A stretch of DNA of 64,000 bases from Pontibacter qinzhouensis (GTDB taxonomy: Bacteria; Bacteroidota; Bacteroidia; Cytophagales; Hymenobacteraceae). The stretch covers positions 93,862 to 157,861 of the forward strand of contig NZ_VRTY01000001.1 of NCBI RefSeq assembly GCF_008017455.1. Direction: 5' to 3'. Numbering within the stretch: the stretch's first letter is position 1; each line of letters starts with the position of its first letter. This document shows, one piece after another, positions 1-9,370 of this stretch. The translations under genes and the position numbers were made by a program. The notes under the pieces are model-generated. The model searched no databases. It saw only the letters and a list, made by a program, of their open reading frames with translations, and was not told the origin of the DNA.

Positions 1-2
1 AG

Positions 3-275
3 GCAGGTGCCGACTTAAAGGTAGCTGAGGCCAAAGCAGAAGAGCGTCGCGCCATGGCCGTAGCCGTAGAGCAGGAAATGAAAGCCAAGGCACAGGAAGC
101 CCGCGCCTCCGTAATTGCAGCCGAAGTAGAGATTCCGCAAGCTATTGCAGCAGCCTTCCGAAGCGGACACCTCGGCATCATGGACTATTACCGCATGCAG
201 AACATCCAGTCAGATACCGATATGCGCAACTCTATTGCCGACCCGAACGCTGGCCAGAACAAGCCGAAGTCGTAA
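3..275 (+). CDS. floA: Flotillin-like protein FloA, C-terminal fragment
   Basis: The gene runs in from the left edge, so only its last 90 codons are visible. The first part is an Ala/Glu/Lys-rich coiled-coil stretch ([20 protein letters not shown]), followed by the typical FloA tail with [18 protein letters not shown] and a short polar end. Members of this family (UPF0365/YqfA) are membrane-anchored scaffold proteins of flotillin-like lipid microdomains. The N-terminal membrane hairpin and SPFH domain lie outside the window. A strong terminator follows 20 bp after the stop. The family is recognised from the conserved C-terminal motif; the symbol is an inference from that motif alone. Confidence 0.85.
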   Translation, partial: AGADLKVAEAKAEERRAMAVAVEQEMKAKAQEARASVIAAEVEIPQAIAAAFRSGHLGIMDYYRMQNIQSDTDMRNSIADPNAGQNKPKS

Positions 276-295
276 AACAAAGCCTAAAAAAGTTA

Positions 296-345
296 ATCGC
301 CCGCACAGCTTTGCCTCCAGCAAAACGGTGCGGGCGATTTTTTTA
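296..345 (+). terminator. Rho-independent terminator of floA
   Basis: A perfect 11-bp stem (ATCGCCCGCAC at 296-306 pairing with 328-338) is followed by a run of seven T. It lies 20 bp after the floA stop. Confidence 0.9.
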
Positions 346-361
346 TGATGGTACCCCATAA

Positions 362-420
362 ACCCTTGACCTGGTTAGAGCCAAAATTGCTTTGGAAGGC
401 TGTTTTCATTGGAATAATTT
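362..420 (+). repeat. Repeat A, copy 1
   Basis: Forward copy. It begins ACCCTTGAC, has the core TTTGGAAGG and ends GGAATAATTT. It lies beyond the floA terminator and is followed by a GATTGTTGGTGATTGCTGAT-type AT-rich tract. Confidence 0.85.
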
Positions 421-574
421 GATTGTTGGTGATTGCTGATTGTTTATTGCTGGATGTTAGTGGCTAAATGGTTTATCTGGTAATCTGAAGAGGGTGAAGG
501 AAAAGTATATACTGCAAAAAACACCTTAGAAGCTACCTCGAAGTACATTCCTCTAAAACATCTCTGCCAGGTTA
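421..574. other. Intergenic AT-rich tract between A copies 1 and 2
   Basis: The first 60 bp are built from degenerate words of the type ATTGTTGG, ATTGCTGATTG and GGCTAAATGG, the same low-complexity tract seen beside many other A copies. No gene is seen in 346-852 apart from the repeats and the terminator at 786-832. Confidence 0.5.
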
Positions 575-632
575 ACCCTTGACAAAATTTTGGCGAAAAG
601 CCTTCTGGAGGCCATTTTTATTTGAATAATTT
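575..632 (+). repeat. Repeat A, copy 2
   Basis: Forward copy with ACCCTTGAC, the core CCTTCTGGAGGCC and the end TTTGAATAATTT. Close to the family consensus at both ends. Confidence 0.85.
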
Positions 633-785
633 ATAATCTGAGTCTGAGAAAGGTTTAATTTAGCTGGCACAACTTCTTTGCCTGAACGTGGGCCTTCAAA
701 CTCAAAAAGGAAAGCATCCTGAGAAGCATAAAACATATATTTTCAGCCAACAAAGGTTCTGAAAACAACAACATCTCCTGTTAAC

Positions 786-832
786 TAAAAAAGACCTCCG
801 GCGAGCCTATATAGCTGCCGGAGGTCTTTTTC
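786..832 (-). terminator. Terminator of the lipoprotein gene at 853-1698
   Basis: Stem AAAGACCTCCGGC (about 789-802) pairs with 817-830; read on the minus strand it ends in a T run. It is roughly symmetric and could stop transcription from both sides. Confidence 0.85.
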
Positions 833-852
833 AAGTTAGAAACAGTTATAAC

Positions 853-1698
853 TTATGAACTTGCGCTTAAGGTAAAGGTGCGGGTTACGGTGTTAAATGG
901 CCCGGGAATGACAGTACCGTTGTTGTCTATCAGTTCAAGCTTGATGGTGTTTTCGCCCATTGGCATACCTTCAATAATATATGGCAACCATCTGTCTAAC
1001 GTAAATTCTGTTCCGTTTATGGTAGCACGCACTTTGTTACCGGTAGTAGAAAGTTCTGTATTTACCAGGTAGAAATCGAGCATAACGCGTTCTGCATCAG
1101 CGCCAGTATACGTGTCTTTAGGGCGGCTATAGAACAAGTGCGGTGCGTTGGCATCGAACTCCATGCGCTGCTGTGGTCTACCAACGGTTATCATGCGCAG
1201 GTCGTAAGCGCCTTTGTGTTTCAGGCTCTCGTGGTAAGACCTCGACAGGAACGAAAGCACCACGTGGTCGCCTTCTTCCAGCTCTTTCGTAAACTGCGTT
1301 TCGTAGTGGGCCGTGTAAGGCTGGTTATCTACGATGTTATGAATATGCTGGCCTTTTTCGGAGTTCGCAAGGTGTTCTGAATTGGTGTGCGATGTCATGC
1401 GAGTCAGCTGAAAGTTGCTCAGGTCGTAAGAGAACTCAACCGCACCTGTTTGCACCACACTACCGGCAGCCGGCGAAGAAAGGCGCAACTGCGATTCCGG
1501 AAAAGTAGGAGAATCGTTGAAAGCATACACACGTAAGCCATCTTTAGACATAACAGCTCCACTGGGTGTTGGACCTGATCTTTCGCCGGTAACGTCTGTC
1601 GCCATCTGGGCTTCATTTTCCTGGGTCTGGCGCGTGGTATCACAAGCAGTGGTGCCAACCAATAAGGCAGCTGCCAGGAATAAGTAAGTCTTTTTCAT
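853..1698 (-). CDS. Predicted lipoprotein, 281 aa, unknown function
   Basis: A lipoprotein signal peptide (MKK, then an AAALLVGTTAC lipobox with Cys19) is followed by a Thr/Glu/Gln-rich linker and a beta-rich body. Residues around 110-160 hold HIHNIVDNQPY and EEGDHVVLSFLSRSYHES, and the C-terminus has an Ig-like strand pattern (NTIKLELIDNNG). I recognise no catalytic motif. The family resembles conserved Bacteroidota cell-envelope lipoproteins of unknown function. The gene stands alone: its 3' end has its own terminator and it diverges from the oxygenase gene at 1803. The stop is TAA and the start is ATG directly before MKK, so the start is secure. Confidence 0.7.
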   Translation of the reverse strand: MKKTYLFLAAALLVGTTACDTTRQTQENEAQMATDVTGERSGPTPSGAVMSKDGLRVYAFNDSPTFPESQLRLSSPAAGSVVQTGAVEFSYDLSNFQLTRMTSHTNSEHLANSEKGQHIHNIVDNQPYTAHYETQFTKELEEGDHVVLSFLSRSYHESLKHKGAYDLRMITVGRPQQRMEFDANAPHLFYSRPKDTYTGADAERVMLDFYLVNTELSTTGNKVRATINGTEFTLDRWLPYIIEGMPMGENTIKLELIDNNGTVIPGPFNTVTRTFTLSASS

Positions 1699-1802
1699 TT
1701 ATAATTATGGTTTGGTTGATTGAGGAAACTAATTTAGCATTTTAAATTTTGTATATTGCGAACTACGTGCGTATTAGGAAAAAGTATACAGCAAATTAAT
1801 TT

Positions 1803-2786
1803 ATGAGTGAGATATTGTTTGATGAAGTTCCTTCATTAGACCTGGCCGATTTTACATCAGGAGACGAAGGAAGAAGGGCTAAATTTGTTCAGCAGCTTGG
1901 TGAGGCCTATCAGAACATCGGTTTTATTGCTTTACGCAACCATGGCTTAAGCGATGAGCTAACGCAAAAGCTGTATGCTGCCACCCAAAAGTTTTTTGCT
2001 CTACCCGACGAGGTAAAGCAAAAATATGAAATTGCCGGACTTGCCGGGCAACGCGGCTATGTGGGCAAAGGCAAAGAAAAAGCGAAAGGTTTTAACACAG
2101 GCGACCTGAAGGAGTTCTACCATGTAGGCCAGGACCTAAATGGTATACCCGACACCGACCCTATTAAAACCGAGTACCCCGCCAACGTATGGCCTGCCGA
2201 GGTAGCTGAGTTTGAAGCAGTAACCCTGGAGGCCTACCGAAAGCTCGAAGCAGCAGGCAAAGAAGTACTCAAGGCCCTGGCTATTCTGCTGGAGCTGCCC
2301 GAGAATTATTTCGACGATAAGGTGCAATATGGCAACAGCATTTTGCGCGCCATCCACTACTTCCCTATCGAAAACCCTGACAGTGTGCCAGCCGATGCTG
2401 TAAGAGCTGCCGAGCACGGTGACATTAACCTGATTACCCTGCTCATGGGTGCCAGCGCCGATGGCCTGCAGGTGCTGCGCCGCGATGGCAAATGGATACC
2501 GATTACGGCCCTGCCAGAGCAGGTAGTGGTAAACGTAGGCGACATGCTGGCCCGCCTTACCAATAACAAGCTGAAATCAACAATACACCGGGTCGTAAAC
2601 CCACCGCGCGAGCTCATGCATACCTCCCGGTTCTCGATTCCGTTTTTTATGCACCCACGCTCCGAAATGGACCTTACCTGCCTGGAGAGTTGCATAAGCG
2701 AGCAAAATCCCAAAGCCTACCCCGATGCTACTGCAGGCGAATACCTGAACGAGCGCCTGATAGAGCTAGGGTTGAAGAAGGTCTGA
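1803..2786 (+). CDS. 2-oxoglutarate/Fe(II)-dependent oxygenase, isopenicillin N synthase-like
   Basis: This 327-residue protein has both domains of the IPNS/2-OG dioxygenase family: the DIOX_N domain (about 8-120, with IGFIALRNHGL) and the 2OG-FeII_Oxy domain (about 175-285). The iron ligands are visible as H205 and D207 in AEHGDIN and H262 in STIHRVV. R276 and S278 in RFSIPFF form the RxS site for the 2-oxoglutarate carboxylate. All key residues are present, so it should be an active cytosolic oxygenase. The substrate cannot be told from sequence; relatives in Bacteroidota are usually labelled generically. It is followed after 66 bp by the chromate transporter gene on the same strand, which may be co-transcribed. 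Confidence 0.88.
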   Translation: MSEILFDEVPSLDLADFTSGDEGRRAKFVQQLGEAYQNIGFIALRNHGLSDELTQKLYAATQKFFALPDEVKQKYEIAGLAGQRGYVGKGKEKAKGFNTGDLKEFYHVGQDLNGIPDTDPIKTEYPANVWPAEVAEFEAVTLEAYRKLEAAGKEVLKALAILLELPENYFDDKVQYGNSILRAIHYFPIENPDSVPADAVRAAEHGDINLITLLMGASADGLQVLRRDGKWIPITALPEQVVVNVGDMLARLTNNKLKSTIHRVVNPPRELMHTSRFSIPFFMHPRSEMDLTCLESCISEQNPKAYPDATAGEYLNERLIELGLKKV

Positions 2787-2852
2787 TATTTCTATTTCCT
2801 GAGTAGAGAGATTGCCTGCTGTGGTGGTCTCTCTATTTTTTGATCTGTAAGC

Positions 2853-4025
2853 ATGAGCCTGCGCTATTACATCTTTCTCAAAGACGTCCTGGTACTTGCC
2901 CTTACTTCGTTTGGGGGGCCACAGGCGCATGTGGCGCTCATGTTCAAGATGCTGGTCGACAAACGGCATTATATTTCCGAAAAAGAGCTGATAGAACTAA
3001 ACGCCCTCTGCCAGATTCTGCCCGGCCCCACTTCTACCCAAACTATAACCGCCCTCGGCTATAAAATTGGGGGGGCCAACCTCGCTTACCTCACCCTGCT
3101 GGTCTGGATTACACCTGCTGCCACTATCATGACGCTGGCCGGACTTGGCATCTCCTATCTGCAGCAAAATAATATTTCGCTGGGTTTTCTGAAGTTTATT
3201 CAGCCTATGGCGGTGGGTTTTGTGGCTTATGCCGCCTACATGATCAGCTCTAAAGTAGTAAACACAAAACTTGCTATTGGCCTGATGGTGGTGTCGGCGA
3301 TAATCGGCTATTTTTACAACTCCCCGTGGGTTTACCCCCTGCTCCTGATTGGCGGAGGTGTTATCACAGCATTCCGGTTTAAGCAGCACCCGGAGGAAAT
3401 GGGGCAGAAGCTTAAAATACAGTGGGCTAATTTTGTGCTGTACGTAGCCGTATTGGTAACAGCCGCTGTGCTAGGCGGTGCCACCTCGTTTCTCCCGATC
3501 AGGCTGTTCGAGAACTTTTACCGCAACGGCAGCCTGGTGTTTGGCGGAGGCCAGGTGCTCATCCCGCTGATGTACACGGAGTTTGTAGATTTCAAAAAAT
3601 ACCTTTCTGCCGAAGAGTTTCTATCCGGCTTCGCTATAGTGCAGGCACTGCCGGGGCCGGTGTTCGCCTATTGCTCTTATATTGGCAGCCTGGCTATGCG
3701 CGGCTATGGCATTCCGGGGCAATTGCTTGGGTCGTTTGTTGCCACAGTGGGCATTTTCCTACCCGGCACGTTCCTGATCTTCTTCGTCATCCGGTTTTGG
3801 GATGGTTTAAAGAAGTTCAGGGTGGTACGGGCCTCGCTGGAGGGCGTGAGCGCGGTTAGTTCCGGCATGGTGGTGTCCGCAGCCATTATGCTCTACCACC
3901 CCATCGACAATACTCTCCTGAACTTAGGATTAGTAATAGCTACTTTTTGCCTGCTGTTGTTCACCAAAATACCGCCTCCGGTCCTCATCCTGACGGGGCT
4001 GTTGATGGGCTTTTTGTTTGGGTGA
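2853..4025 (+). CDS. chrA: Chromate transporter, CHR family, two-domain form
   Basis: A 390-residue membrane protein with two homologous CHR halves. The first half has the signature SFGGPQAHVALM (about residues 21-32) followed by a PGPTSTQT-type segment, and the second has FGGGQVLIPLMY and ALPGPVFAYCSYIG. Each half is followed by several hydrophobic helices, giving roughly 10-12 membrane spans. The family exports or takes up chromate, often with sulfate. No chrB or other metal-resistance gene is nearby, so a role in chromate resistance is an inference from the family. The G6 and G7 tracts in the gene encode in-frame Gly codons. Ends with TGA. Confidence 0.88.
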   Translation: MSLRYYIFLKDVLVLALTSFGGPQAHVALMFKMLVDKRHYISEKELIELNALCQILPGPTSTQTITALGYKIGGANLAYLTLLVWITPAATIMTLAGLGISYLQQNNISLGFLKFIQPMAVGFVAYAAYMISSKVVNTKLAIGLMVVSAIIGYFYNSPWVYPLLLIGGGVITAFRFKQHPEEMGQKLKIQWANFVLYVAVLVTAAVLGGATSFLPIRLFENFYRNGSLVFGGGQVLIPLMYTEFVDFKKYLSAEEFLSGFAIVQALPGPVFAYCSYIGSLAMRGYGIPGQLLGSFVATVGIFLPGTFLIFFVIRFWDGLKKFRVVRASLEGVSAVSSGMVVSAAIMLYHPIDNTLLNLGLVIATFCLLLFTKIPPPVLILTGLLMGFLFG

Positions 4026-4067
4026 TGGGCTTCTTGCTCCATCGAGGTTAAACTGCCTTTGCAATGC

Positions 4068-4127
4068 AAAATTATTTAAATCGAAATAGCCTTCAAAAGA
4101 AAAAACTGTTAATCCAAGCCAAGGGTT
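4068..4127 (-). repeat. Repeat A, copy 3 (diverged)
   Basis: Reverse copy: AAATTATTTAAATCGAAAT at the left and AAGGGTT at the right. The core is CCTTCAAAAG. It lies downstream of the minus-strand NHL/T9SS gene with the CCCTTG end toward it. Confidence 0.65.
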
Positions 4128-4210
4128 AAACGTAATAACTAAACTTTCGGGCAGGCCTGATTATTTGCTGAAGGAGCGCCTAAGGCCTTCTGTTTAGTTG
4201 CTACAGCTCA

Positions 4211-7200
4211 TTACAGCCTGTAAAATTTAATTGTTTTATATACGCCGGTTGGTCCTACAAACCGGATCAGGTAAAGTCCTTTTTGCAGGGCAGAAAAATC
4301 CAGATGTTGCGTTTCGTCATCATTCAGCCTGAAACTCATAACCACTCCACCCGAAAGCGTGCATACCTCTACCAACGCACCCTGGAAAGCAGGCTCCAGT
4401 TTAATTACGATTTTGCCGTTATCTGATGGGTTCGGGAACAGCTCTACCTCTTGTTCCGTCTCCGGCTCTGGTGTCGGTTCTGGCTCTGGGTCTGGTGCAG
4501 GCATGTTCACTCCCCAAATAAACAACGAGTCACTGGCTGCGCCTTCGTAGTTCGTCTCAAGAATGGTTGCCTCTACCAGGTAGGATCCTGCAGCAGCAGG
4601 GGGGTTAGTTTTCCCGTTATAGGTTACCTGCACCTGCAAACCTTCCGGCGATGTATTAACTGTCGCCTCAATGGCTTTACCGGTATGCTCATGCCATAAA
4701 CCGGAAAGTGAAACAAGCGCCTTTTGCTTTATAATAGTAAGGGTTCCGGTTACATAGTGCAGCTCATAATTACTGTCGGCACCTCCTGTTACAAGTAGTG
4801 GGTATTTTCCTGCGTTGCTTTGCAGCGTTGCTTCTGTTGTAACCTCTGGCTGCTCCTGCAGATACGTCGCATCCTGGCCCTTCACGAAGCCTTTATAAGC
4901 CAATGTAAAAAGAGGGTCAGGCTGTTGATATTCTCTTGATTTATCTTCTGCAGTAACCGTAAGTTGTTTTTTCTTTACAACGAAACTTTGCATAACGGCA
5001 GGTGCAGGCTCATAAACGCCATCGCCTGCCTGATAGGCAAGTACCACCACTGTGCCTGTACCTGTTACGTCTAGCAACATGTTTCCTGCGGCTCCCTCTA
5101 CCACAGCAGCCGGCCCGCTAAATACTGCAAAGCTTACCGGAAGGCCACTTGAGGAGGTAGCTGCAGGCAGAAAAGGAGCATCTCCGAACGTTTTTTCGCT
5201 TACAGGCCCAAAGGACACCTGTTGCGGCTGGCGCTACATAGTCAGAACTATTAGTCTAAAAGCAGCCTTATACAAGTCATTTTCTTCGACGTTGGCTTTA
5301 ATTGTAACGTAGCCTCCTTTTATAATTTTAACATGGCTGTTATTTTCTCCTGAAAGTTCTACCTGCCCGTTGCCTGCCACTACACTGTAGGTTACAGGCG
5401 CAGTAGAGTTGGTTTTTGCGTTAAGCTGAAAAGGTGCGGCACTTGCCTTTAATACTATATCTTCCAGGTTTGTGATAGTGGTCTCCAATCGGGTGCCTTG
5501 CCCGCCCAACTTAATGACCAAGGGGCTTTCTTCATCGGAGGTAGGCAGCAGCAACTCCGCAAATCGTGGGCCTCCTGCAGCAGGTTTAAAAGTGATGGTA
5601 AAGGTAACCTGTGCGCCAGGTGCGAGTTTAGCAGGCATCGTGCCCAGGTCCAGTGAAAAGTCGCCGGGGTCACGGCCTGTTATAGTAGCGGCCGGTGTAC
5701 CCGTCAGGTGCAGGTCCTGCAGCCCAACGTTGGTGAGCGTAAACGGGACTGGGGTGCCTTGCTCCAGCACACGCACCGCACCAAAGCTATAGGTTCGTTC
5801 TTCGGATAAGTAAATGGTACTGCCTTGCGTAAGTTCAGCCTTGGCGGCCGGCTCTCTTTTAAATTTCTACACACGCCCATTGCGCGCTTCCGTTACGTAA
5901 ACATCTCCTGCTCCGGTAACGGCTACGCCAACCGGATGCTGCAGTTGCCCGTTAGCGTGGCCTGGGCTACCAATCTTACCCAGGGTGCTATAGAGCTGCA
6001 CCTCATCCCGAATGTACCTCGCCACTATCAGATTACCTTCTTTGTCTATGGTCAGCTTTTCTTCGGCAAGTGAGATCTGGTCATAAGCATTGTACAAGGT
6101 CCATCTTTTAACAAAGCTGCCATCGGGTTTATGTTTATATATCTGGCTAAAGCTCAACACATATATAAACCCTTCTGCATCAACAACCACATCAACTGGC
6201 CGAGTAAACTTGTCGTTGCCAAAGCTATTGTACCCTACCACCAGCAAAAATTTTCCATTTGGGTCAAACTTCTTTACATCGTCCATGCCTGCCACAAACA
6301 AACATCCCTCCTTATCTACATGTATTCCCAGCGGAAAACTCACCCTTCGGTCTGTTGTTCCTTTAAACTCAGCGAGCCACTGCCCGTCTGCACTAAACTT
6401 CTGCACATTGTGGTTATACTCATCCGACACGTACACATTTCCGCTGGCATCAGTTGCCACATCGGAGGGGGTTTCGAATTGGCTTTGCCCTTTACCATGA
6501 CTCCCCCACTCTCTGAGCAGCTTTCCGGTGCTGTCGAAGTGCTTTACTTTACGCGTAACATCAATTACGTAGAGCTCATCTGCAGCATTAACCGCTACAG
6601 CCTTCGGCGACAAGAATTCATCTGGTGCAAAGCCGGCCCCTCCTATCGTCTGGATCAGTTCCGGGAAAATACCTTTTTGTGAATACACTTGAATTCGTCG
6701 TCCGCCCCGATCGGCGACATAAACCTTGCCGTTTTTGCCTACGGCCACACCACCCGGTGAGCTGATGGTTGCGGGACCATAATGGGAGCTGCCCCAGGTG
6801 TACACGTAGCCGCCCTCTTTCGTCAACTTTGTAACCTCACCGAAGCCAACCACATACACGTTCCCTTCCTCATCAAAATCGATGCTGCGTAAGCTTTTGC
6901 TGCCTACACGTAAAATTGTGCTCAGCCGCTTGCCCTGGTTATCGTAACGTTGCACATAATCTTTGTTCAATTCTACTACATGCACATTTCCGTCTTTTGT
7001 TACAGTAATGCCTTGCGGGGCCTGCATTTCGGAGGCATAGTACATTTCGTTGCCAAACTGCAGCAGGTAATTCCCTTCTTTGTCGAACTTCTGGACACGC
7101 TTGTTCTGGGTATCGGCCACGAATATGTTGCCTTCCTGGTCCAGGTCAAAGTCGTTCGGGAAATTCAGCTGCCCATTTCCTGTTCCTGGTTTTCCGAATG

Positions 7201-7595
7201 CCAGCAGGAAATTGCCTTGCGGGTCGAACTTATGGATATTGCCCTGTGAGCGATCTAGTGCATAAATGTTGCCCTGCGCATCTACGCGAACAGCCGCTAT
7301 TGTATGGAATCCACCATCAAAATACCCTTTCCTGCCGAAGCGCAGAAGCAGGTTTCCTTCTGGGTCGAACTTCCGGATACTGAAGTTATGGGTATCGGCT
7401 ACATACAGATTACCGGCGGCATCTACTTCCACACCTTCGACTGCACTTAGCTGCAGCAGGTTCTTACTTCCTGCTCCTAGCTGGCTCTCGTAAGTAAATT
7501 TATATTGCCCCCGCACCGAGAGTGGCGCAAGCAGCATTAGAAGAGCTAGCAACATCAGGGAGGTTGCATTTTTTTTGCCTCATTATCTTTTTCAT
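4211..7595 (-). pseudogene. NHL-repeat / choice-of-anchor / MBG / T9SS-sorted surface protein, disrupted
   Basis: Three open segments (7555-5867, 5776-5234, 5218-4211) lie in one frame, separated only by two TAG codons at 5869-5867 and 5236-5234. Reading through gives one protein of about 1,115 residues: a signal peptide, many NHL beta-propeller repeats (DAAGNLYVADTHNFSIRKF type), a choice-of-anchor-D-like domain, MBG-type Ig domains, a Pro/Glu linker and a T9SS type A sorting tail (ELFPNPSDNGKIVI to the end). Both TAG codons stand where Gln is expected (NGRV-Q-KFKRE in an NHL repeat, and LTM-Q-RQPQQ), so each fits a CAG-to-TAG change. Upstream, MKKIMRQK at 7595 is one base out of frame because of an A8 tract (7569-7576); seven A would give a full signal peptide. 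rfbA and cdsA use TAG as a normal stop, so read-through is not expected. I call it a pseudogene of a secreted surface protein. Confidence 0.75.
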
Positions 7596-8181
7596 CTGGA
7601 AATAGAAAAGAGGTAGCTGAAAGACGAGATATTCATATAATCCTGCTGCAAAAACGAAATGCGGTGTAGAAAAAACTAATAATTAGTATTGAAACAGGAG
7701 TACAGCAACCTACTACTCCTGCTACTTAAAAACTTCACCTCTGGGCTCCTAAATTTGGTTTGGGGGCAGATGGTACCCAGCTTTGCATGAGCTGCTGCAT
7801 ACCCACTTGTGCATGCAAGCTTATGCAGCTTGTTCTACATAAGCTTGCAGGCACTGTATGACTACAGTGTACATTTACTTGTAGGCTGCGACTTCACTTT
7901 TCAAAGTCATAAATTGTATCGACTTAAAAGTACGACAAACGATTTTTTATTATTTGTAGAAAAAGGTAACTAACCCCGATAAGTTGTATCGCAGTCTATA
8001 ATGTAGTAAATATTGGAGGCGGTGTAATGTGTATCCAGATAAAACTCTTTAAAATTTTTGGTAATTGCATTTGTACATGCTGCTCCTGATGGCTGCAGCA
8101 CAGGGTGCCAGTATGCTTAGTAAGCCTACAATGCCCTATGTTATATCAACAGCACACACTTAACCAGGAGGTATAAAGTTG
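7596..8181. other. Long intergenic region with stacked palindromes
   Basis: No gene is seen between the NHL gene and rfbA. The segment holds a perfect 12-bp inverted repeat, TGCAAGCTTATG at 7814-7825 with 7838-7849, followed at once by a second 7-bp one, CACTGTA at 7852-7858 with 7863-7869. It then carries repeat A copy 4 and a hairpin before rfbA. Confidence 0.6.
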
Positions 8182-8238
8182 ACCCTTGACGGTAACTAAG
8201 CTAAAAAACTTTTGGAGGCCTTTTTCATTTAAATAATT
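8182..8238 (+). repeat. Repeat A, copy 4
   Basis: Forward copy: GACCCTTGAC, core CTTTTGGAGGCC, end CATTTAAATAATT. It lies between two minus-strand genes, so its direction is opposite to the usual rule. Confidence 0.75.
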
Positions 8239-8296
8239 CGAATACCAACTTCCACACTAGCATCAACGGGTCAGGCAGTGTTTGCTTAGCTGTATC

Positions 8297-8357
8297 TATT
8301 GCTCCTGCAGCCGAGTATGAATAGCTTTTGCTTAAACATTTCGCTGCAGGAGCAATA
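8297..8357 (-). terminator. Inverted repeat downstream of rfbA, possible terminator
   Basis: TATTGCTCCTGCAG (8297-8310) pairs perfectly over 14 bp with 8344-8357 across a 33-bp loop. It lies 11 bp after the rfbA stop. A clear T run is lacking, so its role in termination is uncertain. Confidence 0.45.
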
Positions 8358-8368
8358 ACAGGATAATA

Positions 8369-9229
8369 CTATCGCAGCAGGTTCAGCAGGTAATCGCCGT
8401 AGCCGCTTTTGCGGAGCGGTTCAGCTACACGCTTCAGCTGCTCTGCATCTATAAAGCCCATGCGGTAGGCCACTTCTTCAATAGAACCGATTTTCAGGCC
8501 TTGCCGCTCTTCTATTACCTGCACAAAAGTAGCAGCCTGCATGAGCGACTGTATGGTGCCGGTATCGAGCCAGGCGGTGCCTCTGTCTAAAATGCCTACT
8601 TTAAGATTGCCCCGGCGCAGGTACTCTTTGTTGATGTCGGTTATTTCGTATTCGCCACGTGGGCTGGGCTCCAGGCTTTTCGCTATCTCCACCACCTCGT
8701 TGTCGTAGAAATAAAGGCCTGGCACTGCATAATTCGATTTTGGTTCTTTCGGCTTTTCTTCTATAGAAACGGCTTTCAGATCCTGATCAAACTCTACAAC
8801 GCCGTAGCGCTCCGGGTCCTGCACATGGTAGGCATACACCACGCCGCCATCGGGGTCGCTGTTCTGCTGCAGCAGCTTGCTCATACCGGAGCCATAGAAA
8901 ATATTATCGCCGAGCACCAGCGCTACCTTGTCATCGCCTATAAAATCTTCCCCTATCACAAATGCCTGTGCCAGTCCGTTGGGCACCTCCTGCACCGCAT
9001 AGCTGAACTTGCAGCCCACATTGGCACCATCGCCCAGCAGGCGCTGAAACTGCGGCGTATCGTGCGGCGTGGAGATGATCAGGATTTCCTGGATGCCGGC
9101 GAGCATCAGCGTCGACAGCGGGTAGTAGATCATGGGCTTGTCGTACACAGGCATCAGTTGCTTACTTACAGCCAGCGTTAACGGGTGGAGTCTTGTGCCA
9201 GAGCCTCCGGCAAGAATAATTCCTTTCAT
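8369..9229 (-). CDS. rfbA: Glucose-1-phosphate thymidylyltransferase (RmlA/RfbA)
   Basis: The 286-residue protein starts [18 protein letters not shown], the nucleotide-binding motif of sugar-phosphate nucleotidyltransferases, and contains [24 protein letters not shown] and [20 protein letters not shown], all typical of RmlA. It makes dTDP-glucose from dTTP and glucose-1-phosphate in the cytosol, the first step of dTDP-sugar (usually rhamnose) synthesis. The length is normal. It is the last gene of a four-gene minus-strand nucleotide-sugar operon (galE, rmlB, epimerase, rmlA). rmlC and rmlD are not in the window, so the end product is open. The stop is TAG. Confidence 0.96.
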   Translation of the reverse strand: MKGIILAGGSGTRLHPLTLAVSKQLMPVYDKPMIYYPLSTLMLAGIQEILIISTPHDTPQFQRLLGDGANVGCKFSYAVQEVPNGLAQAFVIGEDFIGDDKVALVLGDNIFYGSGMSKLLQQNSDPDGGVVYAYHVQDPERYGVVEFDQDLKAVSIEEKPKEPKSNYAVPGLYFYDNEVVEIAKSLEPSPRGEYEITDINKEYLRRGNLKVGILDRGTAWLDTGTIQSLMQAATFVQVIEERQGLKIGSIEEVAYRMGFIDAEQLKRVAEPLRKSGYGDYLLNLLR

Positions 9230-9370
9230 TTGTTTTCGGTAATGTTTATCTTTTCAGAATGGGCTAGTGCGCTTCCAATGTAGTTGCTAGTAGTTACTGC
9301 TTTACCTGGCAAAACAGAGGTGAGGGTTTTAACACCATTTCTAATTTCAAATTTTGAATTTGCCGCAGCA

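Noticed and set aside
3069..3075. G7 tract in the chromate transporter gene as a phase switch
   Set aside because: The tract encodes in-frame Gly-Gly in a conserved region, and the gene is intact on both sides.
4211..7555. Amber recoding (TAG read as an amino acid)
   Set aside because: rfbA and cdsA in this window end normally with TAG, and no suppressor tRNA is seen; a pseudogene explains it better.
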